64,000 nucleotides of DNA from positions 26,261-90,260 of the forward strand of contig CATBDC010000011.1 of assembly GCA_949502235.1 (NCBI GenBank). Reading direction: 5' to 3'. This DNA is from an uncultured Lachnospiraceae bacterium. GTDB taxonomy: Bacteria; Bacillota; Clostridia; Lachnospirales; Lachnospiraceae. The notes under the pieces were generated by a model that had not been told where the DNA came from, ran no database searches, and saw only the letters and a list, made by a program, of their open reading frames with translations. Of this stretch, positions 19,308 through 27,600 are shown in pieces (the stretch's first letter is position 1; the number at the start of each line of letters is the position of its first letter). A program made the position numbers and the translations under genes.

Positions 19308-19486
19308 TTTTCACATTCCCATCGTACCATTACCAGACGGAGATGCGATAGCCTTGGCTGCCAACGGCGTCTCTTTCCCCCGGCAGATACAGACACGGTC
19401 TGCGCATTTACTGCGCAGACCGTAAGAATGAATCAGGCGTGGGAAAATCCCACCCGCAAAGCGGATTTTAAAAGGCCCCGGCAGCC
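19308..19486. other. Non-coding gap with hairpins
   Basis: No gene was recognised. GGTCTGCGC ... GCGCAGACC (about 19397-19423) is a strong hairpin and may end transcription from the plus-strand remnants. A similar hairpin follows the kinase gene at 50444-50476. Confidence 0.45.
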
Positions 19487-19996
19487 TTAAAACCCGCTTT
19501 TTAGTTTTTCTTTATAGGAGTCATTTATAAGCTCCATAGATATTTCCACCTCGCCGTTTTCTAAACCGTTGTCGTGTAATATTTTCTCATATTTTTCATA
19601 AGTCTTTATACAGTGCTGATAGCTGTCCCTGTTGCATGATTTTCCATCTGCTATTTGTATAGCGAAGTTATTGATTTCCCAGCGCATGTCAAAGATTTCC
19701 TTTTCAATAAATGCGTTGGTAAGGTTTTTTATATCCTGTCGGATTTCGGCGTCATTGTCGTCAGAGTGTTTCATGTATTCTAAATATTGCTTTTGTAAAG
19801 CGGTCAGCCCTTCAGAGGTTTGTATCAGTAAATCATGTTCTTCTCTTTTCCTGCGCATCCACTTTGTTTCTAATCCCAGTTTGTCAAATACCCATTCTAT
19901 TAGAGATACGGCTGCTTTTAATCCGACAAGGGAGGTAAAGGCCGCGAGAAAGAGAGAAGAGTAGTCAATGCTGGTTAATTCTCTGATTGGTTCCAT
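19487..19996 (-). CDS. Phage membrane-anchored coiled-coil protein
   Basis: A 169-aa protein with one N-terminal hydrophobic segment (SSLFLAAFTSLVGLKAAVSL) followed by a charged helical region. Its start overlaps the end of the holin gene (19965-20372), so the two are translationally coupled. This suggests a lysis-related or holin-partner role, which is inference. Confidence 0.65.
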   Translation of the reverse strand: MEPIRELTSIDYSSLFLAAFTSLVGLKAAVSLIEWVFDKLGLETKWMRRKREEHDLLIQTSEGLTALQKQYLEYMKHSDDNDAEIRQDIKNLTNAFIEKEIFDMRWEINNFAIQIADGKSCNRDSYQHCIKTYEKYEKILHDNGLENGEVEISMELINDSYKEKLKSGF

Positions 19997-20372
19997 TTTT
20001 TACATCATAGAGGGCTGCTCCGATTAAGCTGTCAAGATATGCGTCAAAATCCTTATTTGCTGTTTTCAAAGCCTGATATGCCGAGTTTGTTAATGCGGCC
20101 ACGGCTTTTGTTTTGGCAAGCTGTTTTACTTCCTCCTTCTTTGCAGGGGTCCAGCCGGCTGTGGATTTTATATCCTTTACAACAGTCTCATAAACATCTT
20201 TTACCGCTTTTACAACATTTTCATAAAGAATGTCCGTGTATTTATCAATCTGCTTTGCCCTGGCATAAGCATGAAGTCCTGACCCGATATATGTAATTAT
20301 GGGCAGTAAGACAAGCGTCCATAGGGTATAAATCACCTGATTCCAGTCAATTTCTTTTAATACGTCTTTCAT
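19965..20372 (-). CDS. Phage holin, LL-H family-like
   Basis: A 135-aa protein with one N-terminal membrane segment (YTLWTLVLLPIITYIGSGLH) and a soluble helical C-terminal part with KAVKDVYETVVKDIKSTAGW. This is the layout of LL-H-type phage holins, which permeabilise the membrane for endolysin release or cell opening. No endolysin gene is visible in the window. Confidence 0.75.
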   Translation of the reverse strand: MKDVLKEIDWNQVIYTLWTLVLLPIITYIGSGLHAYARAKQIDKYTDILYENVVKAVKDVYETVVKDIKSTAGWTPAKKEEVKQLAKTKAVAALTNSAYQALKTANKDFDAYLDSLIGAALYDVKNGTNQRINQH

Positions 20373-20383
20373 TTAAAATCCTC

Positions 20384-20740
20384 CTAAAGTTCTGAATTTA
20401 TTTTGTCAATTGTGGCAGAGATACCTAATTCCTCAATATCCTCTGCATAGTCCTTAAGCTCTTCCTTTGTAAGCTCCAAGGCCTTATCTAAAGGCATATT
20501 TACAAGAGCCCTTGTCTCCGCGGCTCCCATATCTGTCCTGTCAGGCAGCAGATTTACAGTACTGCCTTTTGCTCTTGCGGCTAAAACCTCCTCAATATAT
20601 AATTCGTAATGCTCCCTGCAGCATGCCATGGAACGCCACGACTGTGAAGCATCGCAGTGAGGGCATGCATAGTATTCCTTTCTGCCGCCTCCGTTTCCCA
20701 GAGTGCATTTGCTGTACTTACATTTGTGATTTGCTTTCAT
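20384..20740 (-). CDS. Small cysteine-rich phage protein
   Basis: A 118-aa protein starting with a Cys/His cluster (C-x4-C, then CPHCDAS, then CCREHYELY) that probably binds zinc. The acidic helical C-terminus ends DKINSEL. It lies 11 nt upstream of the holin gene in the same operon. Function unknown. Confidence 0.7.
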   Translation of the reverse strand: MKANHKCKYSKCTLGNGGGRKEYYACPHCDASQSWRSMACCREHYELYIEEVLAARAKGSTVNLLPDRTDMGAAETRALVNMPLDKALELTKEELKDYAEDIEELGISATIDKINSEL

Positions 20741-20787
20741 AAGTTTTCCTTTCTACTGTATTTGTTTTTTTTGCAGATGGCGGCAGC

Positions 20788-21552
20788 TTACTTATGTAAG
20801 CTGCGCAGTAAATCTAAATCCTCTGTATTCAGTTTTGTTTTGTCAATGGTGCCGGAATAGATTCCGGTATGTAAATTGGAAATTTGATAATTATGCATAA
20901 TTCGATAGAAGGATTCGTATAATTGTGATATTCTGATCTCCCTGATTGAATCATAATTATATTTGAAATTCTGGTTGTTTATCAGAAAGGATGCCATGGT
21001 ATATAATTGTGATTCCTGTCTGGCGCGGCCTTCTTCTATATCCTTAAGCCGTTTCTTTTTCTTCCGCCGCATGCGCTCTAAAAAGAATTTTTTTGCCATG
21101 CCGTTGCCTACATCATATTCGACCTTTTCACTGATAAAATGTATATACCGTAAATATTTGAGAAGCTGATCATAGAGGACCCGGTCAATCACAGTATGAT
21201 CCTTTGGGTTATATAAGATAAGCTGTCCGTTATCTTGATTTACTGTCTGGGTATAATCTGTTAATTCCAGCCTGCCCAGCAAAATACAGGACTGGCTGAC
21301 AGGTATTTTATTTGCGGCCATATAAAATAAATCGTATTCGTTAATACTTTGATAATCAATTCCGCTGTCGTCTAATTCTACAGCTATATCATAAGGCTTC
21401 CTCGTAAGTAAATGTACCAGCTGCCAGTATTCATCCTCTCCATAAAGTTCAATTTCTTTTATGGTGGGATTGAATACGGTTATGTAGTCATTTATCCGCA
21501 GATTTTCGCCTGATATGATATATTTGAAGCCGTTTATATTATTCAATTGCAT
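20788..21552 (-). CDS. Unknown phage protein (254 aa)
   Basis: ATG 21552 is used; a GTG lies one codon earlier. It starts 7 nt after the HU gene. The sequence is hydrophilic, with no motif I recognise; RMRRKKKKR (about residues 169-177) is a basic patch that could bind nucleic acid. The last 45 codons contain the palindromes ATTATGCATAAT and CCGGAAT/ATTCCGG. They are homologous to the leaders of all three tube genes, so a coding end was reused there as untranslated leader. Confidence 0.7.
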   Translation of the reverse strand: MQLNNINGFKYIISGENLRINDYITVFNPTIKEIELYGEDEYWQLVHLLTRKPYDIAVELDDSGIDYQSINEYDLFYMAANKIPVSQSCILLGRLELTDYTQTVNQDNGQLILYNPKDHTVIDRVLYDQLLKYLRYIHFISEKVEYDVGNGMAKKFFLERMRRKKKKRLKDIEEGRARQESQLYTMASFLINNQNFKYNYDSIREIRISQLYESFYRIMHNYQISNLHTGIYSGTIDKTKLNTEDLDLLRSLHK

Positions 21553-21558
21553 CACCTT

Positions 21559-21822
21559 CTATTTGATTTTAGAACTGGGTTTAAAACGTATATGCTTCTC
21601 ATTTTCGATTTTTCTTTGTTTTCCGGTTGTTACATCCTTTCCAATATAAGTTTTGTAATAGGGACAGAAGCTTCCAAGTCCTTCTATCTTGACGGCCTGT
21701 CCATTTTTTAGCTGCTTTCCAAGAATATTGATAAATGTGTTAACGGTACGCTCAACCTTGCTTTTTTCAATATCCTTTCCAACGGTTTTCCATGTTTCAT
21801 GAATCAGCTCTGACTTTACGAT
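21559..21822 (-). CDS. HU-family DNA-binding protein with no standard start codon
   Basis: An open frame of 87 codons (KSELIHETW, VERTVNTFINILGKQLKNG, VKIEGLGSFCPYY, TGKQRKIENEKHIRFKPS). It shows the HU/IHF pattern: a helical N-terminal half, GLGSF, then arm residues and the RFKPS end. No ATG, GTG or TTG lies near the expected N-terminus. An ATC at 21820-21822 sits 8 nt after a strong GGGAGG, so a rare AUC start is the best candidate. It directly follows the RNA polymerase gene, as HU-like yonN neighbours yonO in SPbeta (known from that phage). Probable role: compacting or architecting phage DNA, or helping the polymerase. Confidence 0.75.
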   Translation of the reverse strand: MVKSELIHETWKTVGKDIEKSKVERTVNTFINILGKQLKNGQAVKIEGLGSFCPYYKTYIGKDVTTGKQRKIENEKHIRFKPSSKIK

Positions 21823-21906
21823 ATTTGTTACCTCCCTTTTCTTCTCCCTTAAAGAATCCTTATGGGAAGACTTAAATTTTTACGCTGGCAGCGTCAGAAT
21901 TTCGGT

Positions 21907-24744
21907 TCAGGAAACCGCCCCGGGGGAACTTTTTTTCCCAAAGCTATAGTTATATAAGCGGATTTCGCCGCATGTATCTTCGGCTAAAAATGTATCGATT
22001 TTATGATACTGGTTCAATATAGCGGTTAAGACATCGTTCTTATAGTTAAATAATACATAAAATAACAGGTTTCTGATGGAAGAGTTTTTCTCTTCCTCTA
22101 AGTTTCTAAGAAGACGGTGCATGGTATGCCGGTTAATCTTCATTCTGTTAATTTCGTATAGTAATTCCTCCTTTGCACGGCTGATATATTCATTTTTGTC
22201 TTCATGAAGAGAGGGACTGCAGTAAATCATTTTGATATAGTCAGACGTTCTGCCTGCATATTCTATTATTTTGGAGACTTGTTTTTTATTTACCAGATCT
22301 TTATTATAGTCTTTTGGTTTAAATATATCTGCCATTGGCAAAAAGTCATTTCCTTTAGATTTTGAAGAGCGTTTCTTAGCAACGCAGCTTTGGAGATAGT
22401 CCATGGTTGTGTTATATTTCTGGTAATCCTTCCGGCTTTCATTCCTATAGTTTTTTGTGTCTGCAATAAATCCTAAAAAGTAAGGTGTCCTTTTTCTTCC
22501 GTCTGCGGTAGTCAGGATGCTTTCATATTTTTTTCTCATGCGGGTGAGCTCCCTTGCAATATCTACAGGATACTCTTTTTTTGCCTTATCTATTTCAATA
22601 TTGCTCATTACATCCAACTGGCACACATCATAATATATTTTTTTAATATGTTCATATTGTTCTTTTGCAGACTGCCCTGATTTGAATACGATGTCCCACA
22701 GGAGTGAATTAAGCTCCTGTGACAGATTTACAATTTCCCCGATTTTATTATTGCTTGTTTTATCATCCAATTCTGCCAGGTCAGAGGGGGTATAATGTCT
22801 CCTGGCTTTGGGAGGATTGATATCCCGTGTTGGGACTTTAAAAATAGAGTAGTTCTTTTTTGCGGAATCAATCAGTATCTTATTATCAGTAATCAGGAGG
22901 CTGTCACTGTCAAAGTCACATCCGCTAAGCCTTTCCAGTATATTTTCTCCAATGCTGTTAATGCAGATAATATTTGGCGTAAGATTTATATATCTGTCAA
23001 TCATCTCACAGGCCGCGTTCTTTGCCACAAGGATATTTCCAATAGTGACGTGAGGGCTGCGGCTCCCTAGTATTTCACAGCCGTATGGGAATCTTGTATT
23101 ATGTACTGTGCCGGGGGCCAGGATGGAGGAGCCGTCAAATGTCCCGATTGACTGTAACAGCATTTCATAGGGGTTTCCTAATAGGGTGGCGTAGGTTCCG
23201 TTTAGAAGAATATGTCCTTTTTTCATATTCTTTAAGTAGGAGCGGCACAGATCCTTTTTGAAATTGTAATAAATGCGTGTTTTATGGAAACCGCAGTCAT
23301 AATTCAGCATTTTAAAGACGATTTCTGTTTTGTTTTTCATAACATTATCAAGCTCGGTTTCATTAGCGCTTTTGAATTTCAAATGATATCTCATTACATC
23401 CACGTCTGTATTGAGAAGGCTTACATAATCCATGCCGTCCCTGACAATATGCCTGACCTCATCCTCTGACAGCTGCAAAGTATTTAAAAGCTGGTAATGC
23501 GCCTGAACCATCCGGCCCCCGAAGTGGTGAGTTTCTTTGTCATGCTTGACGATTCCGAAAAAAGGATAAATATTTTTAAGCCACATATCAAGGCTTCCAA
23601 ATTTATAAAATTTAATACTGGACGGAGTAGTGATAAGCTTAATGTCCTGTATTTTTTTTGCGGCTGTCCTGCCATTAAGCTGCGATATATCTGTGATGTT
23701 GTTATCCTCAAAAAATTTCTGAATGTTCGCATGAAAGCAGCAGGACTTAAAAAACTTATTCCGTAATAGCAGCATTCCTTTTGAATGATATTTTCCCATC
23801 AGTGAAATATCAATCAGGGACTGTCCGTCCCAGATGGAATTGGAAATTTTCATTTTTTTTTCTTTTGTTTCAAGCCAGCCGTCATCACCTAAGCCGGTAC
23901 ATACGGCGTCATCATAGAAGGTGCTTGTAAAGTCATCTACCACAAGTATATTTTCCGGACGGATTTCCAATGTGTCTATAATACTGCTGGCAGACAGCGC
24001 TATGTATGCCTCAAAGGCGGCGATATCTATACTGTCCCCTGTATTTATGTTTAATCCGCACAGTTCGGACTGGTGCATATGAGGATACAGGCGGTCGTCA
24101 ATGAACAGGCATTTTCCGACTCTTGCGGCTCCGCTGGAACGTTTAAACCGGCAATAATGAATTCCGCTGCAGACAAAACCCTTTTCATAGCACCATGTTC
24201 TAAGCTCCTTTGCCGACTTTACAGTTTTTATTGTTTTTGTCAGCGAATAGGTGTATGTCTTTTCTTCCTTATCATATGTACAGGAAAAGCAGGGCGGCAG
24301 GAGAGAAGCATCTACCAAATGATGTAAGGGTGTATCTGTCTTAAGGGCTACGAGTATTTCATTTCCATTATTATCAAAGTCTGTGGCATAGCCTTCTGAT
24401 AAATCATAATCCTCTAAATGGCAGCCGTTTCTTACATAGACATTTTTTGCTGCTTTATTGAACTCTTTTACAGCATATTTAAAGGTAACATTTATTATTT
24501 TTGAAGAGTAGCTTTTACCTTTATAAATAAAAAACAGAGACTCGTTTTTTCCATATACGTTTTCTGCAGCTTTGCGAAGCTCTATGAAATCCAGGCTGTT
24601 ATCAAAGCTGTTTATGTATTTTCCTAAATTATCTGTGCCGTCCCTGTGAGTAAGCCTGTACCCACAGGAAGCCTTTTTAACATAGGTATTAGACAGGTAT
24701 AGATCCTTGGCATCAACAGACGGTATGTAAACTGCACTGCTCAT
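21907..24744 (-). CDS. YonO-like single-subunit (double-psi beta-barrel) RNA polymerase
   Basis: A 945-aa protein. The catalytic signature is SGCDFDSDSLLI with Asp at 610, 612 and 614. This matches the metal-binding DxDGD of multisubunit RNA polymerases, QDE-1-type RdRPs and SPbeta YonO, with Gly replaced by Ser. About 45 residues upstream, LGSRSPHVTIGN (559-570) fits the conserved R-x-P loop, and NGTYATLLGNPYEML (515-529) fits the start of the same barrel. YHSKGMLLLRNKFFKS (319-334) could carry the barrel-1 lysine region. YonO-type enzymes transcribe phage late genes from DNA without a sigma factor (established for SPbeta). Here it would transcribe this phage operon and/or the tail module. 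Assignment rests on motif and HU synteny; a degenerate enzyme is possible. Confidence 0.72.
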   Translation of the reverse strand: MSSAVYIPSVDAKDLYLSNTYVKKASCGYRLTHRDGTDNLGKYINSFDNSLDFIELRKAAENVYGKNESLFFIYKGKSYSSKIINVTFKYAVKEFNKAAKNVYVRNGCHLEDYDLSEGYATDFDNNGNEILVALKTDTPLHHLVDASLLPPCFSCTYDKEEKTYTYSLTKTIKTVKSAKELRTWCYEKGFVCSGIHYCRFKRSSGAARVGKCLFIDDRLYPHMHQSELCGLNINTGDSIDIAAFEAYIALSASSIIDTLEIRPENILVVDDFTSTFYDDAVCTGLGDDGWLETKEKKMKISNSIWDGQSLIDISLMGKYHSKGMLLLRNKFFKSCCFHANIQKFFEDNNITDISQLNGRTAAKKIQDIKLITTPSSIKFYKFGSLDMWLKNIYPFFGIVKHDKETHHFGGRMVQAHYQLLNTLQLSEDEVRHIVRDGMDYVSLLNTDVDVMRYHLKFKSANETELDNVMKNKTEIVFKMLNYDCGFHKTRIYYNFKKDLCRSYLKNMKKGHILLNGTYATLLGNPYEMLLQSIGTFDGSSILAPGTVHNTRFPYGCEILGSRSPHVTIGNILVAKNAACEMIDRYINLTPNIICINSIGENILERLSGCDFDSDSLLITDNKILIDSAKKNYSIFKVPTRDINPPKARRHYTPSDLAELDDKTSNNKIGEIVNLSQELNSLLWDIVFKSGQSAKEQYEHIKKIYYDVCQLDVMSNIEIDKAKKEYPVDIARELTRMRKKYESILTTADGRKRTPYFLGFIADTKNYRNESRKDYQKYNTTMDYLQSCVAKKRSSKSKGNDFLPMADIFKPKDYNKDLVNKKQVSKIIEYAGRTSDYIKMIYCSPSLHEDKNEYISRAKEELLYEINRMKINRHTMHRLLRNLEEEKNSSIRNLLFYVLFNYKNDVLTAILNQYHKIDTFLAEDTCGEIRLYNYSFGKKSSPGAVS

Positions 24745-24764
24745 TCGTGATGTCCCTCCTGATT

Positions 24765-25112
24765 TTAGTGTACGTTTTCAAGAATTGTGTTGCCTATATC
24801 AAAGCATTTACATTCATATTCATACCGCTCGATATATTTATCGAAGAACTTATGATGACAGGCAGCCTGTTCAATTATCCTTAGAATATGCTCTTCAATG
24901 GTTTCCCTTGTGCCGGAAATATATTGTGTGTCAATTTCCTGGAATTCAATTTTCATTCTATTTTCAGAGTTTTTCGGCTTTAATCCCATGCGGAGCAGAT
25001 ACATTTCTTTTTTCTTCATGTACTTATATGTACATTCAACAGAATATCCAGCGTATCCGTAGTTCTTTAAATCTACGTCAACCGTGCAGCCTATTCTTTT
25101 TAATCTGGTCAT
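24765..25112 (-). CDS. Small unknown protein at the head of the phage operon
   Basis: ATG at 25112 is preceded by GGGAGGA, so the longer upstream frame is not used. A 115-aa protein rich in charged and aromatic residues (EYKYMKKKEMYLLRMGLKPK-like stretch, Cys and His near the end). It is first in the minus-strand operon, 20 nt before the polymerase gene, so it may regulate or accompany it. No family recognised. Confidence 0.65.
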   Translation of the reverse strand: MTRLKRIGCTVDVDLKNYGYAGYSVECTYKYMKKKEMYLLRMGLKPKNSENRMKIEFQEIDTQYISGTRETIEEHILRIIEQAACHHKFFDKYIERYEYECKCFDIGNTILENVH

Positions 25113-25228
25113 TTTTACGTTCCTCCCTTTGTGTGATTGCTTTGTTAATTTTGTGGTTTCACATAATAATATTCTCCATTGGATATCTGCTTTTAGAAAA
25201 AATTCTAGCTGTACTCCTTCCAATGAAT

Positions 25229-25284
25229 TTCAGAACGTGAGTTCTAAAATGGGTATTGACAAATGCAAACGTAAGTTCTATACT
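25229..25284. promoter_or_regulatory. SOS-type divergent promoter region with two LexA-box-like sites
   Basis: On plus, TTGACA (25256-25261), a 17-nt spacer and TATACT (25279-25284) form a strong sigma-A promoter toward the sigma-factor gene. GAAC-GTGA-GTTC (25233-25244) is a perfect GAAC-N4-GTTC palindrome (Firmicutes LexA/DinR consensus core). AAAC-GTAA-GTTC (25267-25278) is a one-mismatch site inside the promoter spacer. LexA bound here would block the promoter. The minus-strand polymerase operon starts on the other side and may share the control. Confidence 0.72.
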
Positions 25285-25540
25285 TAGTATTAACAAAAAA
25301 AGACCTATCCTCAAACGGTGCGGCAACACCATCGGACAGGCCTATCTCACAAAGCGCAGAACGCTTCATTTGTATTTTACATAGTTTAAACTTATAAGTC
25401 AAGCAAATTTGGTCGATTCTGCGAAAATTAAAGTGGTTTTAATGGAATATTTTGACAGCTTGGGGAATAGACCGATCCATTAAGGCAGTGTTTATCACTG
25501 TATTTTTTGTACCTATTTTTAAGAAAAGGAGAAGATGAAT
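25285..25540 (+). promoter_or_regulatory. Leader of the sigma-factor operon with hairpin and terminator-like attenuator
   Basis: A leader of about 250 nt without a convincing ORF. It contains a GGACAGG/CCTATCC hairpin (about 25305-25345). Just before the gene, CAGTG-TTTAT-CACTG is followed by TATTTTTTG (about 25487-25510), a short intrinsic-terminator-like hairpin. Regulation of read-through is inferred. Confidence 0.5.
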
Positions 25541-26098
25541 ATGGAACAAATTTTAATTACGTACTATGAGGACAATGCAAAAAAACTTCATAAAACAGTA
25601 GACCAGATTTTATTAAAATTCGGCGGTTTATCAAACAAAGATCTGGATGATTTTTATTCTCTGGCTAATGAAGTATTTGTGAATGTTATGAAAAGCTACA
25701 ATGGCTCACAATCCTTTGATACTTTCTTATATTCCTGCCTGCGGAATAAGATTAAGACGGAGGTTACCAGAAGAAACCGGGAAAAGAGGGGCGCAGACAG
25801 ATTGTCCGTTTCAATTGATACTCCTATTGGGGATGATGAGGACTGTACGCTGGGAGATCTGCTTGCAGATAGTTTTGATATGGAAAGAGAAGTTTTTAAG
25901 GAGAATGAAGAGTGCTACAGCAGAAAGATGACGCTGTATCTGGACAGGCTTTCTGCAATTCAAAGAGAAATACTTAAGCTAACAATCGCAGGCTATGTTC
26001 CCAGTGAGATCAGGGAGGAGCTGCATATTAATGAAAAGCAGTACGCAGACTGTATTACAGCAATTCATTCCTATAGAAATGTATCAGTATTATTTTAA
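25541..26098 (+). CDS. Sigma-70 family RNA polymerase sigma factor (phage-borne)
   Basis: A 185-aa protein. ATG 25541 gives better spacing to the AAGGAG site than ATG 25535. The N-terminal half fits region 2 (DLDDFYSLANEVFVNVMKSY, SFDTFLYSCLRNKIKTEVTR). The C-terminal half fits region 4 (LSAIQREILKLTIAGYVPSE, EIREELHI). It probably redirects host RNA polymerase to phage promoters. It is co-transcribed with the DUF262 gene 25 nt downstream and divergent from the YonO-like operon, so the element carries both a sigma factor and its own polymerase. Confidence 0.83.
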   Translation: MEQILITYYEDNAKKLHKTVDQILLKFGGLSNKDLDDFYSLANEVFVNVMKSYNGSQSFDTFLYSCLRNKIKTEVTRRNREKRGADRLSVSIDTPIGDDEDCTLGDLLADSFDMEREVFKENEECYSRKMTLYLDRLSAIQREILKLTIAGYVPSEIREELHINEKQYADCITAIHSYRNVSVLF

Positions 26099-26123
26099 AG
26101 ATAAAAGTAAGGAGGATACCGTG

Positions 26124-27509
26124 ATGGCAAGACCAAGAAAGAAAACATATACCCTGGATATGTATTTGAAGAAAAACAGCAGGGGCGAGATTGATAACAA
26201 GGCAGATGTCCAGAGAAACTTTGTATGGACGAATGAGCAGATTAATGAACTGATTGCAACTGTACTTACAGATGATTATATCCCGCCCATTATACTTGGA
26301 GAGGAGGAAAACTCAAAGCTTCATATTGTAGACGGAGGCTGCAGAACCGCTGCCTTAAGAAAATTCAGGGAGATGAATTACAAGGTTACATCTGCAATAG
26401 AAAATTCTTTGATTTTTTATAAAAAGAAGGTTAAAGATGAGGATGGAAATGTTACATATGAAGACGCTGTATTTGATATAAAGAACAAAACATATGGGAA
26501 GCTTCCGGAAGAGCTTAAAGATAAATTTGACGAATACCAGATTGAAACGGTTATACATGAAAACTGTAACAGCCATAAAATATCAAAGTATATTAAACGA
26601 TATAACAACCATGTGGCAATGAATACAGACCAGCGGGCGTTTACGTACCTTGACAGATTTGCGGGCCGTATCCGAAAAATAGTAGACAGCAGATTTTTTA
26701 TCGAATGTAACTGCTGTTCTGAAAAGGATAAGATAAAGGGCGCTGTTGAACGAATTATTATTGAGTCTGTCATGTGTATTTATCATTTTGACAACTGGAA
26801 AAACCAGGCGAAGGCGGCCAGTAAATACCTTAACCAAAATGCATCAGAAGAAGAATTTGACGTATTTGAGAGTAATTTACACAGGCTTGAAGATATTATT
26901 ACAGATGACATAAAAGAAATATTCAATAAAAAGAATTCATTCGTTTTTCTTACATTGTTTGACAGATTTACAAAGTTAGGAGTCCGGGACTGTAAGTTTG
27001 CAGATTTTCTCCGGGAATTTAATCAGAACTTCAGAAAGACGAGAAGAAATAAAAACGGCCTGCTCTTTGATGAAATAGACAGGGAATTAAGTACTAAGGA
27101 CAAGCAGGTTATTACAGACAAGCTGGAGATGCTTGAAGAGCTGATGCTGCAGTTTTTGAAGATTGAGAAGGAGGACTCTGCGATAAAGGATATAGAAGCA
27201 TTTGCCGCGCACTGCCTTGGCATGGAGACAGAAGACGTAATGACGGATATGGATTTATATAATGATTCCTTAGACGCGCTTTTGGAAAAGTCAGTTAAGG
27301 TTGATTCCGAATTGCGCAATAAGGAAAACCGGCCGTCATTACTGGCAATGATTGTCTATTCATATAGAGAGGATAAAGATTTGGATGACTGGACGGAAGC
27401 TTATGCAAAACATCATCATACATATCTTATTGATCAAAAGAAGAATTTTTTGCATATGAAAGAAGATTTTGAAGGTTATTGTGGACGGAGTGAACAGAGT
27501 GAACAGTAA
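26124..27509 (+). CDS. DUF262 / ParB-Srx fold protein
   Basis: ATG 26124 follows AAGGAGG; 461 aa. The N-terminus has the DUF262 pattern VQRNFVWTNEQINELIATVL, then IPPIIL and VDGGCRTAALRKF, the counterpart of the DGQQR motif seen in GmrSD- and ParB-like nucleases/NTPases, here with Gln-Gln replaced by Gly-Cys. The rest is helical. The last residues (CGRSEQSEQ) are encoded by a copy of the palindromic repeat, so the native C-terminus may be lost. Its placement with the sigma factor suggests a regulator or phage DNA-handling role rather than a restriction enzyme; this is inference. Confidence 0.78.
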   Translation: MARPRKKTYTLDMYLKKNSRGEIDNKADVQRNFVWTNEQINELIATVLTDDYIPPIILGEEENSKLHIVDGGCRTAALRKFREMNYKVTSAIENSLIFYKKKVKDEDGNVTYEDAVFDIKNKTYGKLPEELKDKFDEYQIETVIHENCNSHKISKYIKRYNNHVAMNTDQRAFTYLDRFAGRIRKIVDSRFFIECNCCSEKDKIKGAVERIIIESVMCIYHFDNWKNQAKAASKYLNQNASEEEFDVFESNLHRLEDIITDDIKEIFNKKNSFVFLTLFDRFTKLGVRDCKFADFLREFNQNFRKTRRNKNGLLFDEIDRELSTKDKQVITDKLEMLEELMLQFLKIEKEDSAIKDIEAFAAHCLGMETEDVMTDMDLYNDSLDALLEKSVKVDSELRNKENRPSLLAMIVYSYREDKDLDDWTEAYAKHHHTYLIDQKKNFLHMKEDFEGYCGRSEQSEQ

Positions 27510-27510
27510 C
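27475..27510. repeat. GTTATTGTG...ACAGTAAC palindromic repeat at the element edge, copy 5
   Basis: Longer variant with an internal GAGTGAACA duplication. It encodes the end of the DUF262 protein and marks the switch from phage genes to chromosomal genes. Confidence 0.65.
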
Positions 27511-27550
27511 CTACGTACTCACACCTGAATCATATAGGAAAGAGACAGCA

Positions 27551-27579
27551 TTGAATTTTGCAGCCGGAAATGTTATGAT
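27551..27579 (+). promoter_or_regulatory. Promoter of the MATE gene
   Basis: TTGAAT, 17-nt spacer, TATGAT; 21 nt before the start codon at 27601. Confidence 0.6.
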
Positions 27580-27600
27580 TGTTCCATGGGAGGAAAAGCT

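Noticed and set aside
26124..27509. GmrSD-type restriction system
   Set aside because: Only the DUF262 N-terminal pattern is present; no DUF1524 HNH motif was found, and the DGQQR motif is altered.
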